9,700 nucleotides of DNA from CAZBEA01 sp964490835 (GTDB taxonomy: Bacteria; Patescibacteriota; Microgenomatia; Levybacterales; GWA1-39-11), in assembly GCA_964490835.1 (NCBI GenBank), contig CAZBEA010000038.1:1-9700 (forward strand), in the 5' to 3' direction. Position 1 is the stretch's first letter. Every line of letters starts with the position of its first letter. Positions 5,590-9,700 of this stretch are shown here, one piece after another. A program made the position numbers and the translations under genes. A model generated the notes under the pieces. That model worked only from the letters and a program-made list of their open reading frames with translations. It was not told the origin of the DNA and made no database searches.

Positions 5590-6702
5590 ATGAATAATTA
5601 CATTTTTACATCCGAATCAGTCTGTGCAGGGCATCCCGATAAAATTTGCGACAGAATTTCCGATGCAATCGTCGACGCCGCGCTCGACCAAGACCCAAAT
5701 TCACGAACCGGTGTTGAGACTGTCGCCGGAGCCGATCAAATTTGTCTCTTTGGTGAGGTCAAGACCAACGCCAAAATTGATTTTGAAAAAATAGCCCGTG
5801 ACACGATAAAAGAACTCGGCTACACCGTTCCCGAATGGGGATTTAGTACAACATCACACTTCTCAAACTCTATTCACGCCCAATCCCCAGAAATCGCCCT
5901 CGGCGTCGACCAAGACGGAGCAGGTGACCAGGGAATGATGTTCGGGTACGCGTGCGACGAGACACCCGAATTTATGCCGATGCCGATTAAAATTGCTCAT
6001 GCCCTTGCAGAAAAAATTGACGATCAGAGAATATCAAAAAAAATTCCGTGGCTCAGGCCAGACGGCAAATCCCAAGTGACCGTTCGATATGAAAACGGTC
6101 GACCTGTTGCTATCGAGAAATTGGTCGCAGCAGTTGCGCATGATGAAAAAATAGACCCAGAGACGGTGAGAGACGAAATTATTAAAAAAGTCTTCCGACC
6201 GGTCCTCAAATTCTACAAAATGGAGCTACCTAAAGACGCGCATATCACAGTGAATGGTACCGGTCTCTGGCATATTCCGGGACCAGAATCTGATGCGGGC
6301 CTCACGGGGCGTAAAATTGTCGTTGATACATACGGTGGATACGCGCGGGTCGGTGGTGGAGCATTCTCCGGAAAAGACCCGACAAAAGTTGATAGATCGG
6401 GCGCATACGCTGCCCGCTTCATAGCAAAAAATATTGTCGCTGCAGGACTTGCGAAAAGATGTGAAGTCGGCCTCGCGTATGTCATCGGCCAGCCACGCCC
6501 TCTTATGCAAACAATCGAGACATTTGGGACAGCAACAGTCGGTGACCGCGCGCTTCATAATTTTAAAGATAGCCTCATCGATACATCGGTAAGAGGGATT
6601 ATCGAACGGCTCCACCTCACCCGCCCTATCTACCGACATACCTCTTCATACGGCCACTTCGGAAGAGCCGAATTCCCCTGGGAAGAGGTAGTGACCAACT
6701 AA
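5590..6702 (+). CDS. metK: S-adenosylmethionine synthetase (methionine adenosyltransferase)
   Basis: Makes SAM from methionine and ATP in the cytosol. 370 residues from ATG 5590 (family about 380-400). Motifs: GHPDKICDRISDAIVDA (14-30, ATP/metal), the GAGDQGMMFGY hexapeptide region (110-120), DGKSQVTV (158-165), DAGLTGRKIVVDTYGG (235-250), the P-loop-like GGGAFSGKDPTKVDRS (255-270) and C-terminal YGHFGRAEFPWE (354-365). A longer start at 5569 would encode MRPKGKI out of riboswitch stem P1 and is rejected; ATG 5590 has AAGGG six bases upstream. The usual INPTGxFxxGGP segment is VNGTGLWHIPGP (221-232), and the usual GVAEP is GQPRP (300-304), so it is a divergent branch. The activity call remains confident because the catalytic motifs are intact. 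Confidence 0.95.
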   Translation: MNNYIFTSESVCAGHPDKICDRISDAIVDAALDQDPNSRTGVETVAGADQICLFGEVKTNAKIDFEKIARDTIKELGYTVPEWGFSTTSHFSNSIHAQSPEIALGVDQDGAGDQGMMFGYACDETPEFMPMPIKIAHALAEKIDDQRISKKIPWLRPDGKSQVTVRYENGRPVAIEKLVAAVAHDEKIDPETVRDEIIKKVFRPVLKFYKMELPKDAHITVNGTGLWHIPGPESDAGLTGRKIVVDTYGGYARVGGGAFSGKDPTKVDRSGAYAARFIAKNIVAAGLAKRCEVGLAYVIGQPRPLMQTIETFGTATVGDRALHNFKDSLIDTSVRGIIERLHLTRPIYRHTSSYGHFGRAEFPWEEVVTN

Positions 6703-6750
6703 TATGGCGGTGTGGAAATTGAAATAATTCAAAAAACAAGATCGGCAAAG

Positions 6751-6779
6751 TTGAGACTTCTACTCTTTTGTGCGATACT
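6751..6779 (+). promoter_or_regulatory. Promoter of the toxin-antitoxin operon
   Basis: -35 TTGAGA (6751-6756), 17-bp spacer, extended -10 TGC plus GATACT (6774-6779). It ends six bases before ATG 6786 of the small first gene, so that gene would be translated from a leaderless mRNA. Confidence 0.6.
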
Positions 6780-6785
6780 ATCCAT

Positions 6786-6914
6786 ATGAAAAATAAATTT
6801 TCTGAAAAACAATACATAAAAAAGAATCCTAAAAAAGCAAAAAAAATTACAGAGACTGTTAAAAAGAGCGTGAAAGAATATGGCTCAACACTTCGAAGAC
6901 TTGCAATCTCCTAA
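6786..6914 (+). CDS. Putative 42-aa antitoxin overlapping the Doc toxin gene
   Basis: MKNKFSEKQYIKKNPKKA... continues to VKEYGSTLRRLAIS and a TAA at 6912-6914. It is strongly basic (about fourteen Lys/Arg in 42 residues) and predicted mostly helical. It lies directly after a good promoter and overlaps the downstream death-on-curing gene by 35 bp in another frame, the order expected of antitoxin then toxin. The C-terminal EYGxTLRxLA pattern resembles short partners I recall beside Doc-like toxins in CPR genomes; this is memory, not a search. It is not a Phd protein: no Phd/YefM DNA-binding N-terminus is visible. Antitoxin function is inferred from position, size and overlap. Confidence 0.6.
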   Translation: MKNKFSEKQYIKKNPKKAKKITETVKKSVKEYGSTLRRLAIS

Positions 6915-7335
6915 TAGATGGATCAGCATTGATGACTTTGAATTCTTATGTTTTAATGCAACACGAGAATTTTTATCGCTGAACGAACCAATCCCTGATT
7001 TCAATACAAGAAATCACGCGCTACTCGAATCTGCACTTGCAAGCCCGATGCATACCTTCGATGGAAAACCACTCTATCCTACTTTATCGGATAAGGCTTC
7101 TATACTCTTCTATACGATGATCAAAAATCATCCTTTCGAGAATGGAAATAAAAGAATTGCAGTTATTACTTTACTTCTTTTCTTAAGTATTAATAACAAA
7201 TGGATTAGGATTTCCAACGACCTTTTGTACGAACTCGCAATGGAGGTTGCAAATTCAAAACCGCAGGAAAAAGATGCTGTATTAGGCAAAATTAATGACT
7301 CAATTTCCCAACACTTAATTCCTATTCAAGAATAA
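6880..7335 (+). CDS. doc: Death-on-curing (Doc/Fic) family toxin
   Basis: 151 residues with the Doc-type Fic motif HPFENGNKR (84-92), followed by IAVITLLLFLSINN, the usual hydrophobic helix. Doc proteins use this motif to phosphorylate EF-Tu and stop translation. The Lys-Arg ending in place of the Fic G-x-x-R fits Doc kinases rather than AMP-transferring Fic enzymes. The preceding SPMHTFDGKPLYPTLSDKASILFYTMIKN fits the family's flap and helix region. Length is slightly above the phage P1 Doc (about 126), with extra N-terminal residues. ATG 6880 gives a 35-bp overlap with the small upstream gene; an in-frame TTG at 6901 would reduce it to 14 bp, so the start is uncertain. Translational coupling to the antitoxin is likely, as no promoter or Shine-Dalgarno is seen. 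Confidence 0.87.
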   Translation: MAQHFEDLQSPNRWISIDDFEFLCFNATREFLSLNEPIPDFNTRNHALLESALASPMHTFDGKPLYPTLSDKASILFYTMIKNHPFENGNKRIAVITLLLFLSINNKWIRISNDLLYELAMEVANSKPQEKDAVLGKINDSISQHLIPIQE

Positions 7336-7385
7336 AAACTACCTTAAAATTTCCCAAATCTAAATTGGGTATGTGATATGGGTCA

Positions 7386-7414
7386 TTGAATTAACATCTC
7401 CCAAAAGGTATCCT
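7386..7414 (+). promoter_or_regulatory. Promoter of the rhodanese gene
   Basis: TTGAAT (7386-7391), 17-bp spacer, TATCCT (7409-7414), six bases before ATG 7421. The -10 is weaker than its neighbours' but the geometry is the same. An AAAAGG at 7403-7408 is too far from the ATG for a normal Shine-Dalgarno. Confidence 0.5.
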
Positions 7415-7420
7415 TAGTGC

Positions 7421-7765
7421 ATGTTTGGAATAAAAATACCCGATGTTCCAGAGGTGGATGCTGAGAAGGTATACGCCGATATAAAGGACAAAAAAGACAT
7501 ACTGTTACTTGATGTCAGAACACCTCAAGAATATTCAAGAGAACACATAGAAAAAAGTATTCACATCCCACTTCAGGAACTTATACAAAATCTCGAGAAT
7601 GAAATTCCCGATAAAAATGCATCCATTTATGTATACTGTCTGAGCGGATCACGAAGTGCAAGTGCTGTCGCACAGATGCTAAAAATGGGGTACAAAAATG
7701 TGTATAGCATGACGAGCGGACTGCTTGCGTGGCGCATCAAAAATTACCCACTTGTTCGGAATTGA
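7421..7765 (+). CDS. Single-domain rhodanese (sulfurtransferase-like) protein
   Basis: 114 residues forming one rhodanese domain: LLLDVRTPQEYSREHIEKSIHIPL (28-51) is the N-terminal signature with DVR, and CLSGSRS (73-79) is the active-site loop with Cys73 as persulfide carrier. GYKNVYSMTSGLLAWRIKNYPL (90-111) is the C-terminal GG..W motif equivalent. The six-residue loop fits sulfurtransferases like GlpE or PspE rather than Cdc25-type phosphatases, which have a seven-residue loop. No signal peptide, so cytosolic. It ends in TGA one base before the next ATG, so the two genes form an operon, possibly a membrane-linked sulfur-relay or redox unit; that link is speculation. Confidence 0.9.
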   Translation: MFGIKIPDVPEVDAEKVYADIKDKKDILLLDVRTPQEYSREHIEKSIHIPLQELIQNLENEIPDKNASIYVYCLSGSRSASAVAQMLKMGYKNVYSMTSGLLAWRIKNYPLVRN

Positions 7766-7766
7766 T

Positions 7767-7964
7767 ATGAAACGGGTCTTAAAATCCAGGGGCACTTATA
7801 TCTTCGGCATTATCGTTCTTTTACTCTTGGATTATGCCGCGCTCGATGACATCACAACCGGCAACGAACCCAACATCACAGGCGAATGGCTCGTGTTAAT
7901 ACTATCGATACCAATAACAATTGGTCTCATCTTCATTGCAAGAAAACAATCAGCGAAGAAATAA
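7767..7964 (+). CDS. Small two-helix membrane protein
   Basis: 65 residues from ATG 7767. Basic start MKRVLKSRG, helix 1 about 11-24 (IFGIIVLLLLDYAAL), an acidic loop DDITTGNEPNITGEW, helix 2 about 42-58 (LVLILSIPITIGLIFIA) and a basic tail RKQSAKK. An upstream GTG/TTG-type start at 7725 lies inside the rhodanese gene and would add fourteen residues with no membrane-protein logic, so the ATG is preferred. The start is one base after the rhodanese TGA, so translation is probably coupled. I recall similar DDITTGNEPN-type small proteins in CPR genomes; function unknown. Both ends positive suggests N- and C-termini face the cytoplasm. Confidence 0.7.
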   Translation: MKRVLKSRGTYIFGIIVLLLLDYAALDDITTGNEPNITGEWLVLILSIPITIGLIFIARKQSAKK

Positions 7965-7982
7965 CGTCTTAAATTATTTTCA

Positions 7983-8005
7983 AAAATATATCAAACTATA
8001 TCCCA
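7983..8005 (+). repeat. 23-bp direct repeat, copy 1 (upstream of zeta-like gene)
   Basis: Identical over 23 bp to 8924-8946: begins AAAATATATC and ends TATATCCCA. It contains a short inverted repeat, ATATA-TCAAAC-TATAT. Its last base lies 17 bp before the -10 TAAAAT at 8023, so it covers the -35 position. Probable binding site of a shared regulator. Confidence 0.8.
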
Positions 8006-8019
8006 TACAACTCACAGTA

Positions 8020-8028
8020 TGTTAAAAT
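8020..8028 (+). promoter_or_regulatory. Extended -10 of the zeta-like/DUF2188 operon
   Basis: TGT plus TAAAAT (8023-8028), six bases before ATG 8035. No consensus -35: that position is occupied by the end of the 23-bp repeat, which suggests activator dependence or repression. Confidence 0.5.
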
Positions 8029-8034
8029 TATTAT

Positions 8035-8634
8035 ATGGCCTTTATTATTTCTTCCGACGAGATTAAAAAGGATCTACCAAATTACTCTCCCAGCAAGGCT
8101 GAAGAATTTCAAAGAGAATCTTCTAGAAAAGCAGACGCTCTTTTTGAAAATACGCTTCGCTCATCTCTTTATTCACAAGTAATATTGATGTCTGGCGGGT
8201 CTGCTTCTGGAAAAAGTGAATTCATCTCTTCTCATCTCAAAAGTAAAAATTATATAATTTTTGACGGAACCTTATATACCAAAGTGGGGGCCAAAATTAA
8301 AATACGAAACATTCTTAAGAACAAAAAAATGCCGATCATTTATGCAGTTATACCAGATGACTTAAAAAGAGCATTCATTGCATTTCTTAATAGAGACAGA
8401 AAGTTCAGTGACGCTCATTTTTATAAGACCCATAGCGGATCAAGAGGTGTACTCTTGTGGATTGCAACTGAATACCCGGATATTAACATTAATATAATCG
8501 AGAGCAGTTACACTTCTGATGATTTGCTTCAATTTGCAAAAATTAACTTTGAAAATAAAGAAAGTCTTATTAAGTACCTAATCGAAATCCAAAAGACTGA
8601 AGATGATATAATCTCATACATAAACAGAATTTAA
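8035..8634 (+). CDS. Zeta-toxin-like P-loop kinase
   Basis: 199 residues. Walker A is SGGSASGKS (53-61) after a hydrophobic strand VILM, the usual GGxxSGKS of the zeta toxin/AAA_33 kinase group. IIFDGTL (74-80) holds an Asp that may match the substrate-site acid of zeta. KIRNILKNKKMPIIYAVIPDDLKRAFIAFLNRDR (89-122) resembles the zeta strand-plus-arginine region, and FYKTHSGSR (129-137) may carry the sensing arginine. Zeta toxins phosphorylate UDP-N-acetylglucosamine and block cell-wall synthesis; the substrate here is not shown. No epsilon antitoxin is present: instead a DUF2188 gene follows after nine bases. AT-rich (16 of 60 bases G/C in 8221-8280) compared with the housekeeping genes. It could also be a non-toxic nucleotide kinase. 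Confidence 0.72.
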   Translation: MAFIISSDEIKKDLPNYSPSKAEEFQRESSRKADALFENTLRSSLYSQVILMSGGSASGKSEFISSHLKSKNYIIFDGTLYTKVGAKIKIRNILKNKKMPIIYAVIPDDLKRAFIAFLNRDRKFSDAHFYKTHSGSRGVLLWIATEYPDININIIESSYTSDDLLQFAKINFENKESLIKYLIEIQKTEDDIISYINRI

Positions 8635-8643
8635 AATCCCAAG

Positions 8644-8910
8644 ATGAATAAAACACTTTACAAAACCAACCAAAATAATCCTGAAGTCAAAGCGTATAAA
8701 AACGCTGTGAAGAAAGGACTGAACAATCATCATGTACTACCGCATGGCAACGAATGGATAGTTAAAAAGGCAGGATCTAATAGAATTACGCAGTCTTTTT
8801 CTACCCAAGCCGAAGCCTCTAAATTCGCTAAATCCGTTGCCCAAAATCAAGGGACAGCCGTATTCATCCACGGCGTTGATGGAAGGATAAGAGAAAGAAC
8901 GGACTACTAA
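8644..8910 (+). CDS. DUF2188 domain protein
   Basis: 88 residues. From HHVLPHGNEWIVKKAGSNRITQSFSTQAEASKFAKSVAQNQGTAVFIHGVDGRIRERTDY the family pattern is clear: an HVxPxxxxWxVK start, a TQxEA helix with xAKxxAxNQG, then the IHGxDGRIRExxxY ending. The first 28 residues are an extra Lys/Asn-rich segment. DUF2188 proteins are small alpha/beta proteins of unknown function. It starts nine bases after the zeta-like gene's stop with no promoter or Shine-Dalgarno visible, so the two are one operon. A partner or antitoxin role is a hypothesis from position alone. Confidence 0.85.
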   Translation: MNKTLYKTNQNNPEVKAYKNAVKKGLNNHHVLPHGNEWIVKKAGSNRITQSFSTQAEASKFAKSVAQNQGTAVFIHGVDGRIRERTDY

Positions 8911-8923
8911 AAACTCATTAACT

Positions 8924-8946
8924 AAAATATATCAAACTATATCCCA
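8924..8946 (+). repeat. 23-bp direct repeat, copy 2 (upstream of the DNA methyltransferase)
   Basis: Exact copy of 7983-8005, 941 bp downstream. Its end is 18 bp from the -10 TAGAAT at 8965 (17 bp in copy 1), so both copies sit at nearly the same place in their promoters. Confidence 0.8.
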
Positions 8947-8961
8947 CATTCTTACAAATTG

Positions 8962-8970
8962 TGATAGAAT
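8962..8970 (+). promoter_or_regulatory. Extended -10 of the DNA methyltransferase gene
   Basis: TGA plus TAGAAT (8965-8970), 24 bases before ATG 8995. Unlike the other genes here it leaves a short leader of about 18 nt, without a Shine-Dalgarno. A second TGC plus TATAAA (8988-8993) abuts the ATG and is too close to serve it. Confidence 0.5.
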
Positions 8971-8994
8971 AAGCATTAACGAATTGCTATAAAT

Positions 8995-9700
8995 ATGGCA
9001 CTAAATCCTAACGAAATTAGAGATATTATTAAACTGTTAGAAGCAGGAAAGCCACTTCCTGATGAGTACCGATTCAAGCTATTTGAAGATAAGCGTGAAG
9101 TGGAATTGGTGTGGAATGGAAAAACTAACGAGGTTACAAATACTGTCCTGCCTTTTCAAACAATAGAACAAGTTGATGAGCCAAGAGCTGAAAAAGCAGA
9201 AGATACAAAAGCTCAACTTGCTCTATTTGATTTCGATCAACGTGGTAGACAGATTAAAGGTTGGACAAATAAGCTTATCTGGGGAGATAATAAGCTGATT
9301 CTTTCAAGTCTCAAAAACGGTCCGCTTAGAGAAGAAATTGATGCAAATGGTGGAATTAAATTAATATACATCGATCCTCCATTTGACGTAGGTGCAGACT
9401 TTTCTATGGATGTAGAAATAGGTGACGAGCAATTCACCAAAGAGCCTTCTGTACTTGAAGAATTAGCATATCGAGATACGTGGGGTAAAGGTGCTGACAG
9501 TTTCATAGCTATGATCTATGAACGATTAATGTTAATGAGGGATTTATTGACAGAAGATGGAAGCATGTATATCCATTGTGATTATAGATTAAGTAGTTAT
9601 ATCAGACTTGTTTTGGATGAAATTTTTGGTCTAGACAACTTTAGAAATGAGATAATTTGGTCCTATGGGGCAGGTGGAACTCCTAAAGATTTTTATCCTC
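8995..9700 (+). CDS. Type III-style site-specific DNA methyltransferase (Mod), 3' end beyond window
   Basis: The frame is open from ATG 8995 to the window end (235 residues visible). LIWGDNKLILSSL (94-106) and IKLIYIDPPFDVGADF (121-136) give the N6/N4-methyltransferase pattern: DPPF (127-130) is the catalytic motif IV. SFIAMIYERLMLMRDLLTEDGSMYIHCD (169-196) and LDEIFGLDNFRNEIIW (207-222) complete the early beta-class domain; the target-recognition domain and SAM motif would follow outside. The N-terminal EAGKPLPDEYRFKLFEDKREVELVWNG stretch is typical of Mod subunits of type III restriction-modification systems. It methylates adenine in DNA to protect the host. Whether a Res helicase-nuclease follows cannot be seen. 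It shares an exact 23-bp promoter repeat with the zeta-like operon and is AT-rich like it, suggesting one acquired block. Confidence 0.9.
   Translation, partial: MALNPNEIRDIIKLLEAGKPLPDEYRFKLFEDKREVELVWNGKTNEVTNTVLPFQTIEQVDEPRAEKAEDTKAQLALFDFDQRGRQIKGWTNKLIWGDNKLILSSLKNGPLREEIDANGGIKLIYIDPPFDVGADFSMDVEIGDEQFTKEPSVLEELAYRDTWGKGADSFIAMIYERLMLMRDLLTEDGSMYIHCDYRLSSYIRLVLDEIFGLDNFRNEIIWSYGAGGTPKDFYP

Noticed and set aside
6226..6639. Long minus-strand frames opposite metK (137 and 90 codons)
   Set aside because: They are antisense shadows of a well-conserved gene, with no promoter or recognisable domains.
7353..7369. CCCAA/TTGGG hairpin after doc as a terminator
   Set aside because: It has a five-base stem with a 7-nt loop and no T-tract.
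1..9700. CRISPR array, tRNA, rRNA, insertion-sequence ends
   Set aside because: No regularly spaced repeats, cloverleaf with a T-loop consensus, ribosomal RNA signatures or transposase frames were seen. The only exact long repeat is the 23-bp pair, which is placed like a promoter element.

Overview
The window looks like a metagenome-assembled scaffold (a 100-N gap lies at 3848-3947) from a small-genome bacterium, most likely Candidate Phyla Radiation/Patescibacteria. This placement is an inference from four things: short, tightly packed genes all on the + strand; several small proteins resembling families I associate with that group; a -10 element directly in front of most start codons; and no 16S or other taxonomic marker that contradicts it. 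TGA appears to be a stop codon: the rhodanese gene ends in TGA and the next start follows one base later. This argues against the lineages that read UGA as glycine.

Layout. 1-2062 is housekeeping: a 5'-truncated uracil phosphoribosyltransferase (pyrimidine salvage), a TspO/MBR membrane protein and the ribosome-assembly GTPase Obg. 2063-3240 is a GC-rich island holding one predicted cell-surface protein (signal peptide, four-cysteine domain, Pro/Thr stalk, C-terminal anchor) with a strong Shine-Dalgarno, a 51-nt hairpin upstream and a GC-rich hairpin downstream. 3279-5422 holds an orphan PD-(D/E)XK nuclease-like protein, a lysine-rich histone-tail-like gene broken by the assembly gap, a class I SAM-dependent methyltransferase and an unrecognised 109-aa protein. 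5459-6702 is metK under a SAM-I-clan riboswitch with an unusually short P2 arm. 6751-7335 is a Doc/Fic death-on-curing toxin preceded by an overlapping 42-codon gene, probably its antitoxin. 7386-7964 is a rhodanese gene followed one base later by a two-helix membrane protein. 7983-9700 is an AT-rich defence-like block: a zeta-toxin-like P-loop kinase, a DUF2188 protein and the start of a type III-style DNA methyltransferase (Mod) that runs off the window.

The most interesting signals are as follows. (1) An exact 23-bp direct repeat (7983-8005 and 8924-8946) sits at the same position, just upstream of the -10, in front of both the zeta/DUF2188 pair and the methyltransferase, suggesting one regulator controls both. 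(2) There are two toxin-antitoxin-like modules whose small partners are not classical antitoxins. (3) A minimal SAM riboswitch controls the gene for SAM synthetase. (4) At least nine genes have a -10 hexamer ending only 6-8 nt before the start codon, which predicts leaderless mRNAs as the default, with Shine-Dalgarno starts as exceptions (surface protein, metK).
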